Source: VAZQ01 sp963725185 (lineage in GTDB: Bacteria; Pseudomonadota; Alphaproteobacteria; Rhizobiales; Xanthobacteraceae). Taken from it: DNA of 64,000 nucleotides. Position 1 is the first letter of the stretch, and each line of letters starts with the position of its first letter. The position numbers were made by a program, and so were the translations under genes. The notes under the pieces were generated by a model. The model had not been told where the DNA came from, made no database searches, and saw only the letters and a list, made by a program, of their open reading frames with translations. This document shows, piece by piece, positions 44,642-53,669 of this stretch. The DNA is taken from contig CAVRXO010000002.1 in assembly GCA_963725185.1 (NCBI GenBank), forward strand, positions 372,001 through 436,000, written 5' to 3'.

Positions 44642-46994
44642 TTACCGCGCGCTACCGCGCGTCGCTCCACCGATAAGCGCGACGATGCGCTCCGGCGTGA
44701 TCGGAGCCTCGGCGATGTGGACGCCGAACGGCTCGAGCGCGTTCTCGACCGCCGACAACAGGGCCGCGATCGCCGGGATGGTGCCGCCTTCGCCGGCGCC
44801 CTTGAGGCCGAGCGGATTGAGCGGGCTCGGCGTCGTCATGTGCAGGACGTCGACCGAGCGGCATGTCGGTCGCGAGCGGCAGCAGATATTCGCCGAAGTT
44901 GGTCGTGAGCGGCTGCGCCTCGTGGTCATAGAGCATCCGCTCGAAGAATGCGTTGCCGACGCCGTGAGCGACGCCGCCGACGACCTGGCCTTCCACCACC
45001 ATCGGATTGATGACGTGGCCGCAATCGTGCATCACCACGTAGCGCAGGACTTTCACGTTGCCGGTCTCGATATCGACCTCGACCTCGGCGACATGGGTGC
45101 CGTTGGAATAGGTCGATTGGTCGGGCGTGAAATGGCGGTCGCTTCGAGGCCGGGCGGCGGACCGCCGGCCATGGAGAAGCCCGGCATGCCGATCGCGCGC
45201 ACCGCGATCTCGCGGAAGCTGCTGCTTGATGCCGGCACGCCGCGCGATCCTGGCATGGCCGTCTGCGCAGCACGATGTCCTCGCTCGGCCGCCTCCATCA
45301 TCTCGGCGGCGAACTGCTTGATCTTGTGCGCGAGCTCGCTTCGCGGCGAGATGAACCGAGGAGCCGGCATTGACGGCGGTGCGCGCCGCAAAGGTGCCGA
45401 CCCCGAAGCGCGGTCGCGGCGGTGTCGCCGGTCACGACGGCGATGTCGTCGGGCGTGACGCCGAGATGGTCGGCGGCGATCTGGGCGAGCGTGGTCTTGT
45501 GCGACTGGCCCTGCGGCGTCGCGCCGGTATAGACCGTCGAGCTTGCCGCTGGTGGAGACCCGCACGGTCGCGCTCTCGATACGGGCCCGAGCCCGGTCGC
45601 CTCGACCGCATTGCCGATGCCGATGCCCGATATAGCGCCCGGCCGCGCGCGCCTGCGCCTGCCGCGCCGCAAAGCCGTCATAGTCGGCCGCCTCCAGCGC
45701 CTTCCGCTGGCAGGTCGGATAATCGCCGCTGTCGTAGGTGACCGGCCGGCCGTCGCGAAAGATGATGCCGACCTTGTAGGGCATCTGCTCGGGCTTGATG
45801 AAGTTGCGCCGCCGGACCTCGGCGCGGTCGAGCTCGAGCTCATGCGCGACGCGGTCCATCAGGCGCTCCATCACGACCACGGCCTGCGGCCGGCCGGCGC
45901 CGCGCACCGGCGTGGTCGGCATCTTGTTGGTGAAGGCGACCGATCAGCTCGAGCTGAAAGTTCGGGATGACATAGGGGCCCGGCACCGTGGTGGCGGCGA
46001 TCCACGGCAGCACGACGCCCCACGGCATATAGGCGCCGGCGTCATGGACCGAGCGGGCCGCGCACGCCGAGGATGCGGGCCGTCGCGGTCGACCGCGATC
46101 TCCACGTCCCAATGCTGGTCGCGCTCCTGCTGGGTGCAGAGGAAATTCTCGCGCCGGTCCTCGATCCATTTGACCGGGCGCCCGCAGCTGCAGCGCCGCC
46201 GCGGCGACGCGCGCCATACTCGGCATAGAAGCGCCCTTGGGGCCGAAGCCGCCGCCGACATCGGGCGTCACGACGCGCAGCTGATGATCCGCCCAGATCG
46301 AGCAGGTCGAGCAGCACCCGCTTGTGCCGATGCGGCCCTTGCGAGGAGACGTAGATCGTAAGCGCGTGCGCCATCGGGTCCGGCACCGCGATCATGCCGC
46401 GGCATTCCAGGAAGAACGGGCCGCCGCGATGCTGGAACAGCCGCTCGCGGAAGACATGCGGCGGCTTGCGCGAAGGCAGCCTCGGCATTCGCCGACATTG
46501 ACCGGGATGACGGCGGCGAGATTCGAAGGTGCGTCGCGATGGGCGAGCGGCGCGCCGGCGGCCAATGCGGCGGCGCAATCCGACACCGCCGGCAGCGGCT
46601 CGTAATCGACCTCGACCAGTGCGGCTGCGTCCTCGGCGAGATAGCGGCTGTCGGCCACCACGAGCGCGACCGGCTCGCCGACGAAGCAGGCTTCGTCCTT
46701 GGCCAGGCAATAGGGCATGCGGGCCTGCTTGATCGCCGGGCTCGGCACCAGCAGCGGCACGGTCTGCCGCTGCATCGATGGCGGCAGATCCGCGAACGTG
46801 AAGACGGCATGCACACCCGGCAGCGCCAGCGCGGCGCGCTTGTCGATGCCGCGGATGCCGGCATGCGCATGGGGGCTGCGCAGCACCGCGGCATGCAGCA
46901 TCCCGGGCAATTTGATGTCGTCCACGAAACGGCCGCGTCCTGTCAGCAGGTCCGCGTCCTCCTTGCGTTTGATACTGGCGCCGAACCAACCCAT
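44642..46994 (-). pseudogene. Molybdopterin-binding hydroxylase large subunit (xanthine dehydrogenase/CoxL family), many frameshifts
   Basis: From the ATG at 46994: GRGRFVDDIKLPGMLHAAVL, PHAHAGIRGIDKRAALAL, AKDEACFVGEPVALVVADS; then, in changing frames, FLECRGMIAVPDPMAHALTI, TPDVGGGFGPKGA, TPVRGAGRPQAVVVMERLMD, EVRRRNFIKPEQMPYKVG, HVINPMVVEGQVVGGVAHGV, and the C-terminal LGLKGAGEGGTIPAIAALLS with the catalytic Glu. The active-site loop reads RGAGRP rather than the CSFR of true CO dehydrogenase, so this is the form-II-like or general hydroxylase group. At least eight single-base shifts break it. No FAD or Fe-S subunit genes are adjacent. Confidence 0.8.
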
Positions 46995-47146
46995 TCGCTC
47001 AATTTCGCTCCCGCTCAATCACGCTCAATCCCTTTGAATCACTTGCATTTTCCTTGAAATTCACTGGGGACGGTTTAGGCTCCTTTTTGGACATTTGGAG
47101 GCCTTACCGCCCCCAGTTACAGCCCCCAGTAACCGCCAGCTAGACC

Positions 47147-47320
47147 ATGCCGAGCCTCACCGACGGTGCCATCCGCCAGGCTATCGAACGGGCCACAAAA
47201 TCCCGCCAGGAGATGACCCTCGCCGACGGCGAGGGGCGCGGCACCGGCCGCCTGGTGCCCATCCTAAAGCCGATGCCCACCCGCGTCACCGCCGAATGGA
47301 TGGCACCGCAGCTCTTTGCT
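47147..47320 (+). pseudogene. Tyrosine-integrase N-terminal (DUF4102-like) remnant
   Basis: PSLTDGAIRQAIERATKSRQ, then LADGEGRGTGRLVPIL and TRVTAEWMA, resemble the arm-binding N-terminus of phage/island integrases (LTDxAIRxAKP ... LADGxGLxL). The catalytic part is absent; the frame runs into the convergent TetR gene. This marks a former integrative element at the edge of the coxL-like gene. Confidence 0.55.
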
Positions 47321-47367
47321 TGTTGCCAGCCGCATTCGCCCATTTTCATCGTGGGTCAAAGAGCGCG

Positions 47368-47958
47368 TCATTTTGGTCTACGAGCATGAGGAGCGCGCGC
47401 TCGTTGCTTGGCTAACACCGCGACGACGATATCGCGCGCGTGGCGTAGGATGGATTTCTGCTCGTTCACCGAGACCTCGACGAAACCCAATCCTCGAAGC
47501 AGGAAAATTCCTTCAACAGCCAGCAGTGCGTGACGGACTTCGTGAATCTCGCCGGATGCCGATCGAAGCGGATCGAGCAGAGCGCGGTAATAACGTCGCA
47601 CAGGCTCCAGCATCTCAGGGGCATGCACCAACGCGGTTACAAGAAAGGCCGCCATTTGCGTTGCGGCGTCATCCTCTTCTAGTGCTTCCTCGATATGGGC
47701 AAGAACCAGTTCGACCGGCTCGGTCGGCCCGTCGCCGACCCGGCGACGCACGGCCTCCCGAAAGCGCGCCATTTCCCTTTCGAGTGCGGCGTGCACTAAG
47801 TCATCTTTCGTCGCGAAGCTATAGACGAGACCGCCTTTGCTTATGCCGGCACGCACGGCAACGGCGTCGAGCGTGAAACTTCGGCCACCGGATTCACGAA
47901 TCACGGCCTCGGCGGCATCTAAAACTCTATCCCGATCGATCTCTTTTTTTCGCGCCAA
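47368..47958 (-). CDS. TetR-family transcriptional regulator
   Basis: About 196 aa. I prefer the TTG at 47958 (AGGGG 5 bases upstream) over the ATG at 47973, which would put its ribosome site inside the operator. HTH region: DRVLDAAEAVIRESGGRSFT, LDAVAVRAGISKGGLVYSFA, TKDDLVHAALEREMARF. The C-terminal ligand domain is TetR_C-like (LLAVEGIFLLRGLGFVEVS). Two palindromic operators lie between it and the divergent VOC gene, so it probably represses both itself and that gene. Confidence 0.9.
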   Translation of the reverse strand: MARKKEIDRDRVLDAAEAVIRESGGRSFTLDAVAVRAGISKGGLVYSFATKDDLVHAALEREMARFREAVRRRVGDGPTEPVELVLAHIEEALEEDDAATQMAAFLVTALVHAPEMLEPVRRYYRALLDPLRSASGEIHEVRHALLAVEGIFLLRGLGFVEVSVNEQKSILRHARDIVVAVLAKQRARAPHARRPK

Positions 47959-47975
47959 AGTCACCCCTTGCATTT

Positions 47976-48016
47976 CCGACTGGTCAGTCGTATATCATTT
48001 CCGACCGTACAGTCGG
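47976..48016. promoter_or_regulatory. Double TetR operator
   Basis: Two 16-bp near-palindromes: CCGACTGGTCAGTCGT at 47976-47991 and CCGACCGTACAGTCGG at 48001-48016. They are 25 bases apart start to start, each preceded by CATTT. They sit between the divergent TetR and VOC starts. The right site ends just before the VOC ribosome-binding site, so binding would block both directions. Confidence 0.8.
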
Positions 48017-48034
48017 ATTAAGGAGGAACACGAC

Positions 48035-48466
48035 TTGAACAACACTTTACCCGCAGCAGCCTTCGGACATTTCATCATGAAGGTCAATGACATCGACACG
48101 ACTTATCAATTCTATGCGAAATTGGGATTGCGCCCTGTGGGGATATATCCCGATCTAGCAATTATTGAATTGCGCGGCGGAACTCACATATTGATTTTCA
48201 GCCGAAAAGATGAGCTTCCGTTTTCGATAAGCTCTAGCCAGATTGGACAGCGCGGATCTTTCTTCGATGAGAGATTCGATCTGATGATTGACGGAAGGCT
48301 CAGGAGTGATCTCGAATTGTACAGAACAACTCTCGTGGAAAATGGATTGTCGGTGGGAGAGATTGCTCAGGATCAGTTTTTTGGTCACCATTACTTTGAG
48401 TTGGTTGATCCAGACGGCAACGGCATCACGATCTATACCAGTCACGTCGGAGATTTGCCGGTCTAG
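48035..48466 (+). CDS. VOC-family protein (glyoxalase/bleomycin-resistance fold), TTG start
   Basis: 143 aa; the TTG at 48035 is chosen because AAGGAGG lies at 48020-48026 with 8-base spacing, and no ATG fits. AFGHFIMKVNDIDTTYQFYA and LAIIELRGGTHILIFSRKDE form the first half. FFGHHYFELVDPDGNGITIY is the second-half signature with metal His/Glu. It probably modifies or binds a small molecule sensed by the divergent TetR regulator. Base composition is visibly more AT-rich than its neighbours, suggesting transfer. Confidence 0.85.
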   Translation: MNNTLPAAAFGHFIMKVNDIDTTYQFYAKLGLRPVGIYPDLAIIELRGGTHILIFSRKDELPFSISSSQIGQRGSFFDERFDLMIDGRLRSDLELYRTTLVENGLSVGEIAQDQFFGHHYFELVDPDGNGITIYTSHVGDLPV

Positions 48467-48738
48467 TGACTGGGAGATCTAGCAGCCGCGGAGCAGAAAT
48501 CCGGGTTCGCTCTCATTGTTGCTGGACTGAATGTGAAGCAATCACTGTACGCCAGCGGTGCCGACAGCTTCGCCCGATGCGTGGTTCGCCATGCCCGCTA
48601 ATAGCGACGGAAAAGCGGACTTCGCCAGAGGCCCGTGTCGGGCCACTTTCGGACTCATGCACAGCAGCAAGAACTACGATCATCTGATGCCTCTTGCCGC
48701 GGGCACTCATGGTCTGACCCCGGCGCGCCGCGGCTGTT

Positions 48739-49681
48739 CTAGAAGCGGATGACGGCTTTGCCGCGAAGACCGCCGTGCCGGAGCTTTTCTAGCATCTGAC
48801 CCACGCCGTCCAGTTCGACCGTCGAGCGGATGCGTGCCGTGATCGTGCCGTCCGCAAGCATGCGAGCAATGCTCGTTCAAGCCTTGCGGCGATGACAGCG
48901 GATTCTTGTTCGAAGCGATATTGTGCGCCGTGATTTTGCGCTCAGCGAACCACTCTTCGTCTGCCGCATAAAGCGTGGAGACAAGGTTGCCTCCAGCCTT
49001 GAGAATCTCAGCATCGCGACGGATTGCGTCCTTGCCGTTGACGAGATCGAGGACCGCGTCGACACCATTCGGGTGAGACGCGCGCAGTGCGCCGATGACA
49101 TCGACGGCTTTGGTGTCGTAGACTTCTTCGGCACCGAGGCGGCGCGCCTCGTCGGCGTCGCCGCGAACCGTTGCGATGACATGCGCGCCGCGGGAGCGCG
49201 CCATCTGCACCGTGTAGCCGCCGACCCCCGCCGGTTGCGCCCATCACAACGAGGCGCTGGCCAGCGGTCACGCCTAGCAGTTCAAGCGACCTGAGCGCAG
49301 TTATTCCGGCGATCGGCAGCGCGGCTGCCTGTTCGTCAGTGACGCCGTCGGGGATGCGGGCCAGCGGTTCTGTGTTCACGCCCGGTGCGACCACGGTGTA
49401 CTCGGCGTACGCGCCGTGGGTCCGCGCCATGCCGAAGATACGGTCGCCGACGTGGAAATCGCGTTCTCCCGGTGGAACGCGCTCGACGACACCCGCGAAG
49501 TCTATCGCCCATGACAAAAGGATATGGCGAGGTGGCGGTCAGCTTGTTCGACAAGCTTGAAGTCGATCGGATTGACCCCCGCATACCGCACGCGGATGAG
49601 GAATGCGCCGTCCGCGGCGGGGATGGGCAGCTCGTGGATCGCCGGAGCTTCGTTGAACTTCTGTACTGCGAATGCGCGCAT
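48739..49681 (-). pseudogene. NADP-dependent MDR oxidoreductase (quinone-reductase-like), about three frameshifts
   Basis: The ATG at 49681 has AAGGAGGGAG upstream. MRAFAVQKFNEAPAIHELPI and RVRYAGVNPIDFKL begin the MDR fold. After a shift near 49511 come WAIDFAGVVERVPPGERDFH and AYAEYTVVAPGVNTEPLARI, then AGQRLVVMGATGG. After a second shift near 49240 comes QMARSRGAHVIATVRGDADE. After a third near 48885 the end KLRHGGLRGKAVIRF reaches the stop at 48739. Zinc ligands are absent, as in quinone oxidoreductases. Three single-base corrections restore a full enzyme. Confidence 0.8.
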
Positions 49682-50057
49682 GTCTCCCTCCTTACACCAA
49701 CGCTGCCGGAACCTTTCGTGCCTTAGGCGGGCGTGTCGAGGCGCATTGGCTATTTCTGGAGCGCCGCAACTCTTCGAGATAAGTCATTTACGAGCGGCAA
49801 TGCGCTGGCAGCCGCTGAGGCGAGCATGAAGCGTCGTCTCGATACAACGTCGGGGGATCACCTTTAATCCGACTGCTGGTCTGCCGTTGACCTTGGGCGT
49901 CTCGGCTATGGCCATTACCTTGGGGCCGCTCTCGCAGAACGCGGAGGCTGCGTTCGCGTTCCCATTTTTTTGTCATTAACCGGCGCGAGGACATAACGAT
50001 AGATAGTGCGGACGTCTCCCGCCGAACCATCCCATTCGCTTGCCCCGAGCTCTCGCT
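49682..50057. other. Intergenic region between oxidoreductase and UbiD genes
   Basis: About 375 bases. Both flanking genes are on the minus strand. Open frames here are short and Arg/Ser-rich, and I see no family resemblance, strong hairpin or repeat. It holds the oxidoreductase promoter. Confidence 0.4.
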
Positions 50058-51707
50058 TCAGCCTTCGATCTTGCGGACGGGGGTTTCGGGCTTGAGGCCG
50101 GTGCGCGCCCGGGCGAGCGTCTCCTTGCCGGTCTCCTCCCAGGCGCCGCTGACCGCGCGCTCCGCATAGGTGTCCCAGCGCTCGATCCAATCGCCCAGCG
50201 GATAGCCGTGCCACGGCGCCTTGAGCGCGATCGGCGGCAGGTCGAGCTTCTTCCACAGCGCTTGGGCGCGTTCCATGAATTCCTTCTTGGGCAGCGCCAG
50301 CGGTGGCATCGGGCCCTTCATGGTGGCATCGATCAGAAGCTTGGAGGCGCGCCCGCCGCTCGAATATTGCGAGCCCTGGTCGCCCCCGTGATAGGGCGCG
50401 ATCTGCACATCGTCGATCGGGTTGCAGCGGTAGGCGATCGACCACAGCACCGCGTCCAGATTGGCCGGATCGATATCCTCGCTGACGCCGATCACGACCT
50501 TGCCGAAGATCGCCTGAAAGGCGGCGGCGCCATGAAGGCCGCGCCAGACCTCGCTGCGGGCCGTGCCGGGCGCGAACTGGACGAAAATGACCGGCCGCAA
50601 ATTGGTGAGCGGCTCGTGCAGGATGACGCGGCGCACGCCGCGCACCGACAATGTGTTCTTGAGATGCGCGAGATAGAGCGGCTCATAGGCCACCTTCTTG
50701 ACCAGGCTCGATTCGCTCGGCGTGACCTGGCTGATGATGGAGGCGAAGACCGGGTGGCGGCGATGGGTGATGGCGGTCACCCGCATCGGCATGTTGAAGG
50801 CTTCGAGCGCCACATAGCCGTTGCTCTCCCCGAACGGCGCCTCGGGCTCGAGCTTGTCGGTATCGATCAGGCCCTCGATGACGATCTCGGAGCAGGCCGG
50901 GACGTCGAGGTCGACGGTCGTGCATCTGGCGATCGGCACGCCGCGGCCGGCGAGCGCCCCCGCCACGCCGATCTCGTCGAGATCGGTGGCAAGCTTCTGG
51001 GCGCCGGTGAACATCACGACCGGGGCGGCCCCGATCACGATGGCGATCGGCATCGGCTCCTTGCGTTCCTGGTACTTCTGCCAATGCAGAAAGCCGCCCG
51101 CCCCGCCGGCGCGCGCCACCATGCGGACCACGAGCCGGTCGGTGGCTTTGAGCGCCGCCCGGTAGGTGCCGATGTTCTGGATGCCGGAATCCGGATCCTT
51201 GGTGATGCAGAGCGTGGCGGTCAGATAGGGCGCGGAATCAAAGCCTGGCGTCGAGATCGGTACCGGGAAGAGCTTCATGCCGCCGTCCGGCGCCCGCAAC
51301 GCATCGCCGGTAATAACGACCTCCTGGCATTGCGGCATGGCCACCCGCACCGGCGGGATCGGATTGGCGATCGCGGCGAGCCAGGCGTCGCCGATCTTGC
51401 CGACCGCGCGGCGCATCCCGAGCGAGTAGATTTCCGCCGACGCCGCGATGGCGCCGACCACGACCGGAACGTCGTAGCGCCGCCCGGTCGCATCCACCAC
51501 ATTGGTGAACAAGAAGGCCCGCCGCTCGGCTTCCGGAATGCCGCCGATGAATTGCAGGCGCACCAGCGGATGCAACTCGGTATCCTTGTCGACCGGATGA
51601 TCGATCCGCACCAGCAGACCCTTCGCCTCGAGATCCGCCAGATGCTCCTGCAGGTCGAGCCGCGGCCGCGTGTCCGGCGCGTTCTGGATCGCTACCACGT
51701 CATCCAT
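50058..51707 (-). CDS. UbiD-family prenylated-FMN decarboxylase (first of two)
   Basis: 549 aa. UbiD enzymes use prenylated FMN to decarboxylate (or carboxylate) aromatic or unsaturated acids. The catalytic Glu pair region is LEPEAPFGESNGY (Glu289/Glu294). GMKLFPVPISTPGFDSAPYL, IQNIGTYRAALKATDRLVVR (Arg of the active site), SEDIDPANLDAVLWSIAYR and DATMKGPMPPLALP are also typical. No ubiX for cofactor supply lies in the window. The start codon lies in a 16-bp tandem repeat. Confidence 0.93.
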   Translation of the reverse strand: MDDVVAIQNAPDTRPRLDLQEHLADLEAKGLLVRIDHPVDKDTELHPLVRLQFIGGIPEAERRAFLFTNVVDATGRRYDVPVVVGAIAASAEIYSLGMRRAVGKIGDAWLAAIANPIPPVRVAMPQCQEVVITGDALRAPDGGMKLFPVPISTPGFDSAPYLTATLCITKDPDSGIQNIGTYRAALKATDRLVVRMVARAGGAGGFLHWQKYQERKEPMPIAIVIGAAPVVMFTGAQKLATDLDEIGVAGALAGRGVPIARCTTVDLDVPACSEIVIEGLIDTDKLEPEAPFGESNGYVALEAFNMPMRVTAITHRRHPVFASIISQVTPSESSLVKKVAYEPLYLAHLKNTLSVRGVRRVILHEPLTNLRPVIFVQFAPGTARSEVWRGLHGAAAFQAIFGKVVIGVSEDIDPANLDAVLWSIAYRCNPIDDVQIAPYHGGDQGSQYSSGGRASKLLIDATMKGPMPPLALPKKEFMERAQALWKKLDLPPIALKAPWHGYPLGDWIERWDTYAERAVSGAWEETGKETLARARTGLKPETPVRKIEG

Positions 51708-51742
51708 GCTTCATGTCATCCATGCTTCGTGTCATCCATGCT
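51699..51742. repeat. 16-bp tandem repeat over the ubiD start
   Basis: GTCATCCATGCTTCAT (51699-51714), GTCATCCATGCTTCGT (51715-51730) and the partial GTCATCCATGCT (51731-51742). The true ATG of the UbiD gene (51707) is in unit 1. Unit 2 carries an identical ATGGATGAC context 16 bases upstream, out of frame, whose short frame ends across the true start. Confidence 0.85.
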
Positions 51743-51870
51743 GGAAGCGCCTGCCCTTCCGTGTCTCAAGATGAACGTTTCCGTCGTTGGCAGCAAGGCA
51801 ACGCGATCTGCCGGCGGTTCGGCATGATGATATGATGGCGCCTACCGGATCTAGTTGAAGGACCCGCCGC

Positions 51871-53295
51871 ATGTATGGTGCGACGATCGGCAGCGAGCGT
51901 TATGTCTTTCCCGATCTCAAGACGGTGCTCGCCAAGGCCTCGCCGCTGCGCAGCGGCGATGTGCTGGCCGGCATCGCGGCACGATCGGGCGAGGAGCGCG
52001 TGGCCGCCCAGTACGCGCTCGCCGATTTGCCGCTCGCCACTTTTCTCAACGAGCCGGCGGTGCCGTACGAAGCCGACGAGGTCACGCGCCTCATCATCGA
52101 CACCCACGACAAGGCGGCTCTGGCGCCGGTCGCGCATTTGACAGTCGGCGGATTGCGCGACTGGCTCTTGTCGGACGCCGCCACACCAGAAGTGCTCTCC
52201 GCCCTGGCTCCCGGCGTGACGCCGGAGATGGCGGCGGCGGTCGCCAAGATCAGTCGCCTGCAGGACCTCATGGTGATGGCCGCAAAGTGCCGGGGCGTGA
52301 CTGCGTTCCGCAACACCTTGGGACTGCCCGGCCGCCTGTCGGTGCGGCTGCAGCCCAATCATCCGACCGACGATCCGGCCGGCATCGCGGCCAGCATCCT
52401 GGACGGCCTGCTGCTCGGCTCCGGCGATGCCGTGATCGGCATCAATCCGGCGACCGACAGCCCGGAGCGCGCCCACGCCCTCATCTGCATGCTCGACGAC
52501 ATCCGCGGCAAGCTCGAGATCCCGACCCAAAGCTGCGTGCTGGCGCATGTCACCACCACGCTCGATCTCATCCGCAAAGGCTCGCCGGTCGATCTGGTGT
52601 TTCAATCGATCGCCGGCACGCAAGCCGCCAATGCGAGCTTCGGGGTCGACCTGGCTTTGCTGCGCGAGGCGCGCGACGCTGCCCTTTCGCTCAAGCGCGG
52701 CACGGTCGGGCACAACGTGATGTACTTCGAGACCGGGCAAGGCAGCGCGCTTTCGGCCAATGCGCATCATGGCGTCGACCAGCAGACCTTGGAGGCGCGC
52801 GCCTATGCGGTCGCCCGCGCCTTCTCGCCGCTCCTGGTCAATTCGGTGGTGGGCTTCATCGGGCCTGAATATCTGTTCGACGGCAAGCAGATCACGCGCG
52901 CCGGCCTGGAGGATCATTTCTGCGGCAAGCTCATGGGCCTGCCGATGGGGGTCGACGTCTGCTACACCAATCATGCGGAAGCCGACCAGGATGACATGGA
53001 TGCGCTGCTGACGCTGTTGGTCGCCGCCGGGGTGAATTTCGTCATGGGGGTGCCGGGCGCCGACGACATCATGCTGGGCTACCAGAGCACGTCGTTTCAC
53101 GATGCGCTCGCCATGCGCGACCTCTTGGGCCGCAGTCCGGCGCCGGAATTCGAAGCCTGGCTGGCGCGGCAAGGGCTCCTGGACCCGGCCAACCGCATTC
53201 GCCCGCATGACCTGCCCAGCCGGTTCCGCGCGCTGCTGCCGGAGCACCGCTTAATCCCGCCTGATGTGGGCGGGCCACCCGCAAGAATTATCTAA
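51871..53295 (+). CDS. eutB: Ethanolamine ammonia-lyase heavy chain EutB, separated from eutC
   Basis: 474 aa. With EutC it cleaves ethanolamine to acetaldehyde and ammonia using adenosylcobalamin. Family segments: LRSGDVLAGIAARSGEERVA, LQPNHPTDDPAGIAASILDG, DAVIGINPATDSPERAHALI, FQSIAGTQAANASFGVDLAL, HNVMYFETGQGSALSANAHH, GLPMGVDVCYTNHAEADQDD, FVMGVPGADDIMLGYQSTSF. The catalytic Glu lies in YFETGQGS. The TIM barrel appears complete. eutC normally follows directly; here the next gene is antisense and overlaps the last 8 bases, and eutC is at 57172. No eutR, permease or microcompartment genes are adjacent. Confidence 0.95.
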   Translation: MYGATIGSERYVFPDLKTVLAKASPLRSGDVLAGIAARSGEERVAAQYALADLPLATFLNEPAVPYEADEVTRLIIDTHDKAALAPVAHLTVGGLRDWLLSDAATPEVLSALAPGVTPEMAAAVAKISRLQDLMVMAAKCRGVTAFRNTLGLPGRLSVRLQPNHPTDDPAGIAASILDGLLLGSGDAVIGINPATDSPERAHALICMLDDIRGKLEIPTQSCVLAHVTTTLDLIRKGSPVDLVFQSIAGTQAANASFGVDLALLREARDAALSLKRGTVGHNVMYFETGQGSALSANAHHGVDQQTLEARAYAVARAFSPLLVNSVVGFIGPEYLFDGKQITRAGLEDHFCGKLMGLPMGVDVCYTNHAEADQDDMDALLTLLVAAGVNFVMGVPGADDIMLGYQSTSFHDALAMRDLLGRSPAPEFEAWLARQGLLDPANRIRPHDLPSRFRALLPEHRLIPPDVGGPPARII

Positions 53296-53665
53296 TTTTT
53301 TGCCCCGTAAAGCGATCCCTTTCGTACCAAAACTCGCAAACCGGACACCATTCGCCTTCGTAATCGATTCCTTCCTGGTGAGGACAACCGATTATTCCGT
53401 CGCTCATCGCGACCGACAGCACGTGATGCTCCTCGAGAAATTCCAATATCTCTCGGGCGACGCCCGGATCGGCACGGATGTCATGATTTTCCACTTTCCA
53501 GTCGCGCATTTCGTCCACCTCTGAATTCTGGGATGGCACGATGCCGACAGCGACCTTTGTTGCCTGGCTCAGGTTCGGACCATAGAACGCAATCGTCTCC
53601 ACCGGCCAGCCCCGCACCCCCTTCTTGGCCTTCTTGCGCAGACGTTTAAGGAACCGGTCTTCCAC
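53288..53665 (-). CDS. Conserved hypothetical protein with CPHxEG/CPxC motifs
   Basis: 125 aa. KGVRGWPVETIAFYGPNLSQ, ATKVAVGIVPSQNSEVDEMR, ILEFLEEHHVLSVAMSDGII, GCPHQEGIDYEGEWCPVCEF. The CPHQEG and CPVC pairs probably bind zinc. I recognise it as a widespread small family of unknown function. It lies 4 bases after the end of the first Bug gene on the same strand and reaches 8 bases into the 3' end of eutB. Confidence 0.75.
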   Translation of the reverse strand: MEDRFLKRLRKKAKKGVRGWPVETIAFYGPNLSQATKVAVGIVPSQNSEVDEMRDWKVENHDIRADPGVAREILEFLEEHHVLSVAMSDGIIGCPHQEGIDYEGEWCPVCEFWYERDRFTGQKIR

Positions 53666-53669
53666 CGCC

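Noticed and set aside
44642..46994. Calling the hydroxylase a true CO dehydrogenase large subunit
   Set aside because: The active-site loop reads RGAGRP, not the CSFR of form I enzymes, and coxM/coxS are not adjacent.
47147..47389. A complete small integrase or excisionase gene
   Set aside because: Only the integrase arm-binding start is recognisable; the rest runs antisense to the 3' end of the TetR gene without catalytic residues.
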